A DNA stretch of 64,000 nt from Panulirus ornatus (taxonomy: Eukaryota; Arthropoda; Malacostraca; Decapoda; Palinuridae), in assembly GCF_036320965.1 (NCBI RefSeq), contig NC_092251.1, positions 783,501 through 847,500 on the forward strand, read 5' to 3'. This document shows positions 12,501 to 27,500 of this stretch, piece by piece. The number at the start of each line of letters is the position of its first letter. The first letter of the stretch is position 1. Under the pieces are notes generated by a model. It was not told where the DNA came from. It worked only from the letters and a program-made list of their open reading frames with translations, and searched no databases. Both the position numbers and the translations under genes were made by a program.

Positions 12501-15500
12501 CTTATTCACATTTTCTCTTAACTTTCTTCTCTCACACACTTTACCAAACTCAGTCACCATAAATATAAATATATATATGTATTTATATGTGGGTGTTTAT
12601 GTATATATTGTGTATGTGTGCCTGTATGGGCTTTTATGTATTTATATGTGCATATGTTGATATGTATATGTATGTATATGTGCGTGTATGGGCATTTGTG
12701 TATATGAGTGGATGGGCCATTCTTCATCTGTTTCCTGGCGTTACCATGCTGATGCGGGAAATGGCAACTGAGTATGATAGATAAATGAAATGAATATATA
12801 TACGTGTGTGTGTGTGTGTGTGTGTACATATTCATGCTTGTTTGCCATCATCCATTTCTGATGCCATTAAGTAGGAACATTGTGGTTTCAGAAGTGGTAG
12901 AGGATGTGTGGTTCATGTGTTTGCTTTAAAGAATATGTGTGAGAAACACTTAGAGAAACAGAAGAATTTTTATGTGGAATCTATGGGTCTGGAGAAAGCA
13001 CATGATAGGGTTGTTATAGAGATGCCTTGTGGAAGGTGTTAAGAATATATGGTGTAGGAGGTAGGCTGCTAGAATCAGAGAAGTTTTTATCAAGAGTGTA
13101 AGGCCTGTGTACCAGTAGTTGGAAAGTAAAGTAAGTGGTACCAGTTGAAGGATGGTCTGCAGCAGGGATGTGTGATGTTGTCATGGCTGTTTGATTTGTT
13201 TATGGTTGGGGTGGTAAGGGAGGCAGATGCAAGAGTCTTGGAGAGAGTGGCAAGTATGCAGCATATACGGGAAGGGGGTGCCTTGGAAGTGAGTCACTTT
13301 TTATTTGCTGATGATGCATCACTGGTGGCAGAGTTGAGTGATAAACTGTAGAAGTTGGTGACTGAGTTTGAAGAATGTGTGTGAATGGAGGAAGCTGAGT
13401 TAATGTGAATGAAAATGAGGCTATTAGGTTTAGCAGTGTAGAGAAACAGGTTAGATGGGGTGTGAGTTTGAATGGAGAAACTTTGGAGGAAGTGAAATGT
13501 TTTATATTCTTAGGAGTGGACATGGCTACAAATGAAACCATATTAGTAGAAATGATCATAGGGTGGATGAGGCTGTGAAGATTTTGGGAGCATTAAGGAA
13601 TGTGTGGATAGATAGTTTATTACATGGAAGGACAAAAATTGATATGTTTGAAGGTATAATATTCCCAGCAATGTTGTATGGATGCAAGGCGTGGGCTTTG
13701 GATGAGATTGTTTGGAGGAGATTGGATGTGTTGGATATAAAGTGTTTGAGGACACTATGTCATGTGAGGGGGTTTGATCAAGTGAATGATAAAAGAGAAA
13801 GAGAGAGATTTAGTAATAAAAAGAGTATGGTTGAGAGAGTTGAAGGTAAAATAACATGGTTTGGACATTTGAAGAGAATGAGTATAGAGCGATTGACAAA
13901 GAGGATATAATATCAGAAGGCAGGGTAGAAGAGAGGGAAACCAAATTGGATATGGAAAGATGGATTAAACAAATTTTGAGTGATCAGTGCTTTAACATGT
14001 AGGAAGGTAAAAAGCGTGCATGGATTACAATGAATTGGAATGATGTAATTATAGGGGTCAATATGTTGTGAATGGAATGAACCACGGTATGTAAACTGGC
14101 TGAGGTAAACCATTGAAAGGTCTGTAGGGCCTGGTTGTGGATTGGGGGCTGTGGTTTTGGTCTGTTTCACATGACAGCCATAGAATGGGTGTAAGCAGTT
14201 TTGACCTTTATGTGCTCCTGGCATTACCTCACTAAAGCGTAAAACAATTAGTAAGTATGAAATGAAATATATATGCAGACAAGCAGACAATCTAGTATTA
14301 CGGGTACCATATTTGATCCACCCTATAGTGATGGTGTTGGATTCAAAACAATAGAATAATTTGTGAGCTTCTAACAGGAGTCTGTTGATCATTGCTTTTG
14401 TTGGCCATATTCACCCTGCAGCTCACCTGATGATCAGCCATGTGTTGACAGCTTCTTTTCAATCAGATGTTGCTGAACCTCATCTATCCCATTTTATTGT
14501 TTTCCTGTACATATAACTTCATATGTTTTTCCCTGCTTTCTGAGTTATGCTTCCCCTAGATATTTTCTGAAGTGTAGTGATGGCTGTAGGAATCCATTAA
14601 TAATGTTTTAAATTGAAACAAGAATCTGTTTTTTTGATATTTATTACAATGTCTTTAGAGTGGATTATTTAAGGCTTTTAAATATTAAGGAAGCATTTCT
14701 TCTTTTCAGAAACACATGCAGATATGAACTGCATTATTGGAGAAAGTGGGGAACCAGAAGACATTTACCTGTTTGCTTATCGTGTTCATGCACACATTCT
14801 GGGCTTGGTCATCTCAGGATACATGTTTGACCCAGTGGTAGGGGTGTATTTTTTATTTAGAAAGATTGATGATTTTTCTGAATATATATATATATATTTT
14901 CTCATATGATTTATATGTCTGCTTGTCATGTTCTTGCACACATTCTGGGCTTAGTCATTTCATGGTACTTGTTTGACCCAGTGGTATGAGTGCTTTTTAT
15001 TTGGAGAGATTGGTGATTTTTATACTTTATATGATAACTGCAGATACTTTTTATGCACTGTATGCTAAGTTGTGAGCAATATTTAGTTTCTAGATTTTTT
15101 CAACTTGTTTTGTTTTCCAGACAAAAGCATATACAGAGATAGCCAAGGGTAACCCACAATGGCCACAAGCATTCTACCCAATGTCTCAAATATATCATGT
15201 TAAGACCACTGAAATACTGCATGCACGTTGCACCTGGAACTCAACCACCCGCAGCAGGCACACAGTGATAGGTATTCTCTCTTTCCTAGATGTATTTTGA
15301 TATTCATTTTTTTTTGAGAAGCTTTTGAAAATCTATATTTTAGAAATAAGATCCATACTAATTAGAATCTAATTTTAGAAGTTAATATTTTTACAGGCAC
15401 TATACATGTATAGTGCCAGTCCTTAGGCACCTCACCTTGGACCGTACAAATTTTCAAAAGCCTGACTAACCAGTCAACATTACTGTTTACCCCTGTCTTG

Positions 15501-18500
15501 AGAAACTCATCTGCAGCCTCATACATTGCTGCTATTTTGCTGCACTTCATGTTACACAAGGTTGGCCTTTCTTTTCTCCTTACATTCTCCATGACTATCT
15601 TATTCTGCATGCCACCTTGTCCTAAACACACCATATGCACCACTCAGTCATCTAACACATTAATCACTTGCTTTTTTCACCTCTTCTGTGCCAGTTATCA
15701 CATCCCCATCTATTCTTTCCACTATTGCCTTATTTCTTCTTTTGTTCCTCTAGAAAAAAGTATTATCCTTCCAAAACATTTTCATATTCTCTCTGAAGTT
15801 CATCAAAACTCGCCAATTTTGCCTTTATATCAGGACTCAGACCCTATTAACCTTCTGCTACATATGTTTGTACTTCCTCCCAATCACTCTCCTTCCCTGC
15901 AGATACAGTTCATACACCTACCTTCTTCCATTCACTGGCAATTTAACTTCCTCATCTCATATTTTTCATTTTTCTTAGCAAATTTGACTTCCTTTTATTA
16001 TGAATAGGAGTAAGATTAATCCTGCATAAGTTTTAGAGTAAACATTATGACATTTGAATATAATTTGCATATTATATAGTGCTTATCCACTTCTTTTTCT
16101 TTATGCAGGTAGCACAGCAGATGATGAGATGTGTAATCTATACTTAATGTATTACACGAACCGAGACAAAGGATCAGAAAGTGGAGGCTGTGGGGGTGAA
16201 TTTTTTCCTTCAGTCACTGTTAACCTTCCTGCTGATAGTGATGTGCCTTTACCTCCAAATCCCCTCCTGGAGGAACATGCACATGGTCAGAACAAGCACA
16301 AAGTGAGTTGTGTTAAAGTATTTTGTTGTCAAATCTTCATCATTTATTTGTCTAAATGATTGCCATGGCTAACTGGTAACATTCTGCAGTTGCATCCCTT
16401 TAGAAACAGTTTGAATAAGGGTAGGGAGGGTTGCCAAAGTGTCATTGGCTTCATTATACAAAAGGCAGTTGCTTGATGTAAAAACCCCCAGAGGTGAGTG
16501 TTTTAGGAGCTGCTAAGCGATTTTTATCAGCAGTTTTGATGCAAGAGATTGGATATTATTGATGCATGGTCTAAAGGTGAAAGTGAGTCATGTGACAATT
16601 GAGGGTATCATGGGGGTTATGGGGTACCCAGTATTGTGAATAAGAATGGTGGACAGCTTATGGAACTGTGCCCAGAAAAAGGATGGGTGATTGGGATTAC
16701 CTAGTTTGAAAATATGCATGGGTATGAAGGAAAGATGGTCAACTCTCATTATTAGATTACATATTGATTGATGGGTGAGCAAAAGAGAGACTCATGGATT
16801 TGAATATACAGTTAAGGGCAGCTGGAAGAGTCTGATCATTCTCTAGTGGAAGTAAGGGTGAAGATTGATGAGGTTTTTGGAAGTGAGGAAATCATAGGAA
16901 TGACAAAAGGGTGCTACAAATTAAAGAGCTTGGAAAAGAGATCTATGTGAAGAAGTACAAGGAGAGATTGAATTTAGAATGGCAAAAGTTGAGAGTAAAT
17001 GAAGTTATGGGAGCAGGTGAGGAATGGGAGATATTTAGGGAAAAGTGCTAGGAATAGGGGAAGAATGCTTGGAATGGTATATGTGAGGGATGCATGTAAA
17101 GACAGGGATAGTGGAGACTTTTACCATTGTCACCTTAATGGAAGTTCCCAGAAGGAACAGGCACCAGAGATACAGGGGCAAATAAGGAATGGTAACAAGT
17201 ACTGATGAGGCGAAGAGGAGGTGAAGCGAGTATTTTGAAGGATTGTTGAATGCTTTAGATGATAGGGTGTCAGATTTAGGATGTTTGGAAGGGGGAAGTA
17301 TGCAGAGTGAGAGACCCATGGCAAGTGGGCTGGCTAGTGAAAAGAGGAGGCAAAAGCCTTTCATAATATGAAATGTGGCAAAGTGGCTGAAGTGGATGTT
17401 ATTACAGTTGAATTTCTTAAGAAGGGGCTGCTGTGTTGTTGAGTGGTTTCTTAGGATTTTCATTATTTGTATGGATCATGGTGAGTTGCTTTAGGATTCA
17501 CAGAATGCATGTATAGTACCATTGTATACAGGCAAAGGGAAACATTTGTGTTCAAATACAGAGGTATGAGTTTGTTAAGTGTCCCTGTGAAGTTGTATGA
17601 GTGGTGATTAAGAGGGTTGTGACATGCACATCATTAGATTGGGGACAAACAGTGTAGTTTTAGGAGTGGAGGATGTGGATGTGTGTGAATAATATTTAGA
17701 GAAATAATTTGTATGAGGCATTTTTGGTTCTGGAGGCAGCATATGATAGGATTGCTAGAGGTGCTTTGTGGAACATGGTATGAATATATAATGTAGGATG
17801 AAATCTGTTACAAGCAGTAAGTATTTTATTTGAAGAGAGTAAGGTGTGTGCACAGGTGGGTGGACAGGAGGGTGTGTGGTTCCATGTGAAGGTTAATCTG
17901 TGGCTGGGATGAGCAATGTCACCAGGCTGTTATATTAGTTAATGGATGGCATGTTAAAGGAAGATAAATGTAAGTCTTGGAAAGAGGGGCAGGTACACAG
18001 TTTGTAGAGATGAAGGGGCTAAAGAAGTGAATTCAGTTGTTTTCTGATGACAAGGCCCTGGTGGCAGGTTCAAGTAGGAAACTGCATAAGTTGGTGTCTG
18101 AGGTTGAGAGGGTGTGTGACAGGAGAAAATTAAGTTTAGCATGCAAGGTTATTAGGTTTAGGATGCAGAGGGACATGTTGGTTGGGGATTGAGTTTGAAT
18201 AGAGGAAACTTGGATGAATTGGATTGTTTCAAATCTGCTTTAGATACTGGGAGTGGACATGGCAGTATATGAAACCACGGAAATAGAGGTGAGTCATAGG
18301 GTGGGTAAGGGGGCAAAGGATCTGGAAACATTGGGAATGTGTGGAAAGAGAGGTCACTATCTGGGAGTATGAAAGTGGGTATGTTTAAATGTATAGTAGT
18401 CCCAGTGATCCTGTATGGATGCAAGGCATTGGCTGTAAATGCAGTTTATGGAGGAGAATGTATATGTTGGAGATGGATTTTTCGAGAACAGTAAGTGATG

Positions 18501-21500
18501 TGAGGGAGGTTGATCTAGGAAGTAGTAATAGGATAAGAGAGAAGTGCGGTGATAAATAGAGTATGGTTTAGAAAGCTGAAGAGAGTGTGGTGAAATGGTT
18601 TGAACATATGGAGAGAATGAGTGAGGATTGGAGGAGACAAGGAGAAGTGGGAGACCAAATTGGAGTTGAGAGGATGGAGTGAAAAAGATTTTTAGCACTC
18701 AGAGCCTGTACATGCAGGAGGGTGAAAGGTGTGCACGGGACAGAGAAAATTAGAATGATGTGGAATAGAGGGATCGAAGTATTGTCACTGGACTGAACAA
18801 GGGCATATAAGAGCTGTGGGCCTGATTGTGGATAGGGGACCATAGTTTTGATGCATTACACATGACATGTTCCTGGTGCTACCTCAGGAATGCAGGAAAC
18901 TATGAGCAAATGTAAAGATTTATACACTGGCTTACAATGTCAGGGAGAGTAGCTGTTGCAAAGTGCATCATCCTTAAAGTAAATTATTTTATTTTCTTTG
19001 TTTTCAGCTGAACTGACTGCAAGTTGTGTCAATTTTCAGCTGAACTGACTGCATGTTGTGTCAATGCCTTGCAGAATGATATGAAGTTAAGAATTTCAAA
19101 TTCTCCAATATTTTTATGGTAATCTTTAAGAGATGAGCTGGTTAAGGCCTCTTAAGCTTGTAGAATCTCATTTATATTTGATTTGAATAGTTTCCCTTAC
19201 TTGATATGTCACTGTTGCATCACAAAGTAAAACACCTATTTTATTTCAGGAGAAGGCATTCCTGTACAAAACTGTAGCTGATGGATCAATTGAACTAGAG
19301 AAGAAGGCACATTCTCGCAAAAATCCTCAACTAGGTAACTCTTACATTAATGCATAACTACAGAGTATTTGCTTAATGGTTCTTAAGTACTCTTTATGAA
19401 CACTGTGCACTCCGTGCATGGTCAGAAAGTTATGACTGCAAAAGTATAGAGTGAAGTACATCGATGCTGTACAGATTTTTATGCCCTAATCAGGCATATC
19501 TGAATGTCGGGAAACATGTTTAACTTTATTTACGATTAGCCTCCCTGCCTACATAGAATTTAGAAATCTAAGCAGGATTTCACGCTGAGTAAAGCTTCCA
19601 TTGTTAAGGTCACTTCTCTCATTATGAATTTCATCAAGTGGAATTTATTAAAAAAGGGGGTGACTATTGTTGACTGGTTGGTAAGGTTATTTAGTGTATG
19701 TATGATTCATGGTGAGGTGCCTGAGGATTGGCGGAATGCTTGCATATTGCCATTGTACAAAGGCAAAGTGGATAAGAGTGAGTGCTCAAATTACAGAGGT
19801 ATAAGTCTGTTGAGTATTCCTGGTAAATTATATGGGAGGGTATTGATTGAGAGAGTGAAGGCATGTACAGAGGATTAGATTGGGGAAGAGCAGTGTGGTT
19901 TCAGAAGTGGTAGAGGATGTGTGGATCAGGTGTTTGCTTTGAAGAATGTATGTGAGAAATACTAAGAAAAGCAAATGGATTTGTATGTAGCATTTATGGA
20001 TCTGGAGAAGGTATATGATAGAGTTGATAGAGATGCTCTGTGGAAGGTATTAAGAATATATGGTGTGGGAGGCAAGTTGTTAGAAGCAGTGAAAAGTTTT
20101 TATCGAGGATGTAAGGCATGTGTACGTGTAGGAAGAGAGGAAAGCAATTGGTTCTCAGTAAATGTAGGTTTGCGGCAGGGGTGTGTGATGTCTCCATGGT
20201 TGTTTAATTTGTTTATAGATGGGGTTATTAGGGAGGTGAATGCAAGAGTTTTGGGAAGAGGGGCAAGTATGCAGTCTGTTGTGGATGAGAGAGCGTGGGA
20301 AGTGAGTCAGTTGTTGTTCGCTGATGGTACAGCGCTGGTGGATGATTCACGTGAGAAACTGCGGAAGCTGATGACTGAGTTTGGTAAAGTGTGTGAAAGA
20401 AGAAAGTTGAGAGTAAATGTGAATAAGAGCAAGGTTATTAGGTACAGTAGGGTTGAGGGTCAAGTCAATAGGGAGGTAAGTTTGAATGGAGAAAAACTGG
20501 AGGAAGTGAAGTGTTTTAGATATCTGGGAGTGGATTTGGCAGTGGATGGAACCATGGAAGCGGAAGTGAATCATAGGGTGGGGGAGGAGGCGAAAATTCT
20601 GGGAGTGTTGAAGAATGTTTGGAAGTCGAGAACATTATCTCAGAAAGCAAAAATGGGTATGTTTGAAGGAATACTGGTTCCAATAATGTTGTATGGTTGC
20701 AAGGCGTGGGCTATGGATAGAGTTGTGCGAAGGAGGGTGGATGTGCTGGAAATGAGATGTTCGAGGACAATATGTGGTGTAAGATGGTTTGATCAAGTAA
20801 GTAATAATAGGGTAAGAGAGATGTGTGGTAACAAAAAGAGTGTGGTTGAGAGTGCAGAAGAGGGTGTATTGAAATGGTTTGGTCACATGGAGAGAATGAG
20901 TGAGGAAAGATTGACCAAGAAGATATATGTGTCAGAGGTTGAGGGAACGAGGAGAAGTGGGAGACCAAATTGGAGGTGGAAAGATGGAGTGAAAAAGATT
21001 TTGAGCTATCGGGGCCTGAACATGCAAGAGGGTTAAAGGCGTGCAAGGAATAGAGTGAATTGGAATGATGTGGTATACCGGGGTCGACATGTTGTCAGTG
21101 GATTGAACCAGGGCATGTGAAGCGTCTGGGGTAAACCATGGAAAGTTCTGTGGGGCCTGGATGTGGAAAGGGAGCTGTGGTTTTCGGTGCATTATTACAT
21201 GACAGCTAGAGACTGAGTGTGAACGAATGTGGCCTTTGTTGTCTTTCCTAGTGCTACCTCGCACACATGAGGGGGGAGGGGGTTGTTATTCCATGTGTGG
21301 CGAGGTGGCGATGGGAATGAATAAAGGCAGACAGTATGAATTATGTACATGTGTATATATGTATATGTCTGTGTGTGTATATATATGTATACATTGAGAT
21401 GTATAGGTATGTATATTTGCATGTGTGGACGTGTATGTAGATACATGTGTATGTGGGTGGGTTGGGCCATTCTTTCGTCTGTTTCCTTGCGCTGCCTCGA

Positions 21501-24500
21501 TAACGCGGGAGACAGCGACAAAGCAAAATAAATAAATATAAATGAATGAATATTTCTTTTTTTTATTTTTATTATATTTTGCTTTGTCGCTGTCTCCCGC
21601 GTTTGCGAGGTAGCGCAAGGAAACAGACGAAATAAATGGCCCAACCCACCCCCATACATATTTTTATACATACACGTCCACACACGCAAAAAATACATAC
21701 CTATACATCTCAATGTACACATATATATACACACACAGACACATACATATATACCCATGCACACAATTCACACTGTCTGCCTTTATTCATTTCCATCGCC
21801 ACCTCGCCACACATGGAATACCATCCCCCTCCCCCCTCATGTGTGCGAGGTAGCGCTAGGAAAAGACAACAAAGGCCCCATTCGTTCACACTCAGTCTCT
21901 AGCTGTCATGCAATAATGCCTGAAACCACAGCTCCCTTTCCATATCCAGGCCCCTCACTACTTTCCATGGTTTACCCCAGACGCTTCACATGCCCTGATT
22001 CAATCCACTGACAGCACGTCAACCCCAGTATACCACATCGATCCAATTTACTCTATTCCTTGCCCGCCTTTCACCCTCCTGCATGTTCAGGCCCTGATCA
22101 CTCAAAATCTTTTTCACTCCATCTTTCCACCTCCAATTTGGTCTCCCACTTCTCCTCGTTCCCTCCACCTCCGACACATATATCCTCTTGGTCAATCTTT
22201 CCTCACTCATTCTCTCCATGTGCCCAAGCCATTTCAAAACACCCTCTTCTGCTCTCTCAACCACGCTCTTTTTATTTCCACACATCTCTCTTACCCTTAC
22301 ATTACTTACTCGATCAAACCACCTCACACCACACATTGTCCTCAAACATCTCATTTCCAGCACATCCACCCTCCTGCGCACAACTCTATCCATAGCCCAC
22401 GCCTCGCAACCATACAACATTATTGGAACCACGATTCCTTCAAACATAGCCATTTTTGCTTTCGGAGATAATGTTCTCGACTTCCACACATTCTTCAAGG
22501 CTCCCAGGATTTTCGCCCCCTCCCCCACCCTATGATTCACTTCCGCTTCCATGGTACCATCCGCTGCCAGATCCACTCCCAGATATCTAAAACACTTTAC
22601 TTCCTCCAGTTTTTCTCCATTCAAACTTACCTCCCAATTGACTTGACCCTCAACCCTACTGTACCTAATAACCTTGCTCTTATTCACATTTACTCTTAAC
22701 TTTCTTCTTTCACACACTTTACCAAACTCAGTCACCAGCTTCTGCAGTTTCTCACATGAATCAGCCACCAGCGCTGTATCATCAGCGAACAACAACTGAC
22801 TCACTTCCCAAGCTCTCTCATTCACAACAGACTTCATACTTGCCCCTCTTTCCAAAACTCTTGCATTCACCTCCCTAACAACCCCATCCATAAACAAATT
22901 AAACAACCATGGAGACATTTCTTTTGTTACCTTTAATTCTCTTGTATCAAGTTTCTCATACCAATTTCAGTTTGCATTATGGAAGATGAAGAGTATTATG
23001 AAGTTTATATAAATGGGATTCAAGAAAGAAAAAAATTTTGTACTTAAGAATTTGGAGTTAGGGTGAAAATTTTGATGAAAAATTTCGATGGCACGAGCTA
23101 TTAGAATTTGCAGAGAGGATTAAATTTTAGAATTTTATGTACAATATTATACCAGACTTGACAGTTCCAGACTAATAAGATTTAAGTTGAGAATTGCTGG
23201 ATCCTCATATCACCAATCAGGTTTCAGTGATGGATGGTGAGGACCTGAATGACAGAGAATAGGGAAAGAGGTGAAACACAGGGAGGAGAAGGAGAGTTTG
23301 CTTCTTATGATAGGTTTGACAAACAGTTGTTTTTTTTTTTTTTTTTCATACTATTCGCTATTTCCCGTGATAGCGAGGTAGCGTTAAGAACAGAGGACTG
23401 GGCCTTTGAGGGAATATCCTCACCTGGCCCTCTTCTCTGTTCCTTCTTTTGGAAAATTAAAAAAAAAAAAAAAAAAGACGAGAGGGGAGGATTTCCAGCC
23501 CCCCGCTCCCTTCCTTTTTAGTCGCCTTCTATGACACGCAGGGAATACGTGGGAAGTATTCTTTCTCCCCTATGGTGAATTTGTGGGATGATTTGGTGCA
23601 GTGGATTCCAGTGCCCCTTTTTGGGTCAGTTTTGTGGAATGGATATGATATTTTGGTTTTGGGTATTTTGTGATAGGGATAGACCATATTCTTGCATGTA
23701 TTTGCTTGAGGCTCCTCCAGTATAAAGTTATGTTGACAAATGCTGAATTCTTCAGAGTGAGTCATAGTGTTGTTGTTAATGACATAGTCTGCAGTACAGG
23801 GCCTTTGTTGTCATAAGATGGGATACTTGGAACATATAGATATATCTGTTTAAAGATGAAGCATATATTGAAACTTATGTAGCATGGATTTAAGATTAGT
23901 TGTATCTGCTCTGCTTAACTGACATTAAATTAATGGAATGTGCCACACATTTTTTACTTCAACACCTGTTTTAAATGTTCGTTTTTTTTTCTTTTTGATA
24001 TCATCCATTGAACTACATACCTCTGTTTTGACAATTTCTCTTTGTTTCCTGCCATTAGTACCTATTTTGTAACACCATCATAGTAGATTTAACTGAATGT
24101 TACTGTAACTCTGCCCCAAGTTCTGATTGTAAGATTTCATATCCTAGTGGGCTCCTAAAGAAATTATTTAGCTGTTAAATAACCATCTTTACAGGTACAC
24201 CACTGATTTTCTGATAACTGATGGTTCGGCGCCTCCTTTAGTCTGGACAAAATTATGTTAGGGAACTTGAAATTACCTCGGCCACCAGATTAGTTTACTG
24301 GGCGGCCACAGATGGTGTTGTGTGTAGGTTTGTGCTTATTTACATTCTTTACACTGCACTTGTTGGTGGTGATACCTCAATTCTGTGAGATTCTTAGCTT
24401 ATTTTGCTTAAGTTTAACCATAGCTATGGCTTCTAAGACATATGAGTGTCAGTCGTGATGTCAAACACCAGTCCATATCGATCCAAGATAAAGTAGAACT

Positions 24501-27500
24501 TTAAAAAAGATGGACCGTAGTGTTTCAGTGCGTAAGCTGTGTGACATCTACAGTATTGGTTTAACTGTTTGTGATATAAAGAAGCACAGGGAGAAAATAT
24601 TGAAATTCAAACTATGAAAGATGGTAAGAGTACTGAGCATGATCAAGTGATGATGGAATGGTTTCGACAGCGTTGGAGTGATGGAGTGGACTTGCCAGGT
24701 AGCATGGCAATGGTCCAGGCTAAGTTGTTCCATGAAGAACTTAAATTACATGAGCGTGACTATAATGAAGGATGGATTCAAAGATTCAAGAAGCGTCATG
24801 GAATTTCCATGAATAAAGTGTGCGGAGAAAAGCAGTCTGCAAACCATGAAGGAGCTGCCGAGTATGTGGATGAATTTGCGAAACTCATAGCTGACAAGCT
24901 CCTCAGTCCTGAGCAGGTGTATAATGATTTTATTATTTATTTGATTTACATTTAATATTTGTTTAATTTAAATTTCTAGCAGTCCATGGTATAATTTAGA
25001 CACATGGGAGATGTATGATTAGTGGGTTAGAGGTGTGTTGATGAATTATAATGTGACCATGGTTGGTCTGGCGAAACAGTTAATTCGGCAAGGCTTTGGA
25101 ACCAGGAGTGCTGGAAAATCGGTGGTGTACCTGTATTTTTTTCTTTAGGTATAGTTTCTTCTTTAGTTTGATGATTATCACTTCTTATTCATCTTAACCA
25201 AATTTAAGCTTCATTTGATCATTTTTGCAACTAGTATATCGCATCTGATGTTTTCTTATTTCTGACTGCTTTACTTTATATAGAAATGAGATCATGAACT
25301 TTATAGATGGCATATCAGTCCCTCAGAGTCTTGTATGCTCATTGATATGTTAATATAAGAAGGTTTCGTAAATGCAATCCAAGAATTTGTATTTTCACAG
25401 TTCTGTTCCGTTCCCTATGGGCAGCCAAGAGTTCTCAGAAGATTTTCGTGTGTTAAGATGCACCATTATTAGAACTTGGGTCTCCCCTCATCCCCCACCA
25501 TCTTTTTCTTATTAATGACTGTCAGATCTCTTTTGGAGAACTGTAAGCTATCAAAACAATTAGACAATCTTCCTAACACCAGTTTTTATATGTTTTAGAC
25601 GGACTCACACGAAGTTCCTGAAAATTTAGGTTTTCCCTTATTAGAAAAGCAAAAAACTTCTTCCCTTTTTGTCTCTTCTTTTTCTCTTTTTTGTTTTCAA
25701 CCATTTAGCAAACTAGTACTGATTCCAACTATGGTTACAATATCTTTTTAGCTTTCTGCTTTGCAACCTTTAAATTTCAGTTCTTTTTTTAACTTGCCTA
25801 ATGACTACGAGAGGCTTGCATGTAGTTTCAGCGTCACTCAATTTGGTGCCTGTGGCAGTATCTTATCTCATTTTGTTCGTTTTTGCTTCATTCTCTTACG
25901 TGAAAGGAAACCAATAAGAAATGTAAAGAGAATGGATCAACTTTGCGTAACAATGGAATGTAAGAGTTCTTAATGTCCTCATTTTCTTTGCCAACTTTGC
26001 CAAAGAGAAAGCAAGGATTTTTAACAAAATTTTTCAACAGAACCTTTGGTTAATTTAATCTACAAATTGACACCCATTTTTTTCTTCACACCACCGCTGA
26101 TTAGCATCCATTATCTTATAGATTTGCACCATTTTTCTTTCTCTCATTCATTGTACATTCTTGCTTTACTCTTATGGTGCTTGATATACCTAGTCTGTCT
26201 GTACTTGTAGTGGGATATTTTCTTTCTTGCTCTTTCCTTTGTCTTTTTTTTATGATTATGATGTGAGGCTGGTTGATTGTGTAAGGAAAGACAATGTATG
26301 AGAGGTATGGTAATAATAATAAGCATAGCTCATTTGATAGAGCTTACTGGGTTTGCAGAAATTATTTGGACATATGGAAATATGTGCATGTGTGGGCATT
26401 TATGTATATGCATGTGTATGTGGGTGGGTTGGGCCATTCTTTCATCTGTTTCCTTGCACTACCTCGCTAACATAGGAGACAGCGACTAAGTATGATAAAT
26501 GAAATATATGGAAATAATTAGTGAAGGTAGACTGACAAACAGGATCAAATTGTCAGAAGTGGAGGAAGGAAAGGGGAATGGAAACCAAGGAGATGAAAGG
26601 ATGAAGTGAAGGAAGCTTTGGGGTATTAGGTTTTGAACATTCAGCAGGGTGATGGCATGCATGGGTTATAATGTGGTTTATGGGGGCTAAGTGCTGTTGC
26701 TTGACTGAGCCAAGGTATATGTGGTGGTCACAATAAACTGTGGAATGGTCTGTAGGGCTTGACTGTTTACTGTAGGCTCATTTCAGTATGTTATAATTGT
26801 CAGCTAGATAGTAGATATGTGCAAATGGGGCCATTGTTCATTTGCTCCTGATTTTACCTCAATAAGGCAAAAGAAGCAGTTGAATTTAAAAAAGAAGTGA
26901 TTATCCAACTATATTGTTTAATTGATAAGTTTCTTTGCATGTCTTGATTTAAATCATCTAGCTTCAACACCTTGTTCTAAAGTGATCTTTACATTTCTTC
27001 CCGTTTCATAATTTCTACATCTTTCTGCTTTTTGCTTCTTAATTCAGTCAGATATTGTACTGCATTTTAGACACTACATGCCATATTAGGTCTTTTGCCC
27101 TTTTTTCCCCCCTTTATTACCCTTTCCTCTTGAATGATGGATCATCCCTTCTCAACAAAGCATAGCCACAATTGTTTTGCTTATGGTAAAGCATTAGTAG
27201 CATCATTATGTGGGCATTTTGACCAAAATTCGATTTTTTAATTGATATGCTTTTATTAATCCCTGATTAGAACTACCTTTGATACATATTTGTTTACAGA
27301 AAAGTTATTATCTGTCATTATTGTTTTAAGGCAGTTATTAGAATGTTAATGTTGATTCTTAAGATTACATCAAAATTTTAAGATCATGTACTTAATACAT
27401 AAGGCAAATGTAATCATTTTCAAGGACTAATACTGCCATAATCAAGAACTAAAACCATGATGTTGTAGGATTACCATCATATGGAATCAAATCATCTTTC

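Noticed and set aside
12640..12830. CRISPR-like or satellite array
   Set aside because: The repeats are TA/TG dinucleotide-type runs without spacers, part of RTE-A tails.
22019..22918. Possible intact host reverse-transcriptase gene
   Set aside because: It is an RTE-A copy truncated at motif B with the family 3' UTR and tail; many siblings are in the window.
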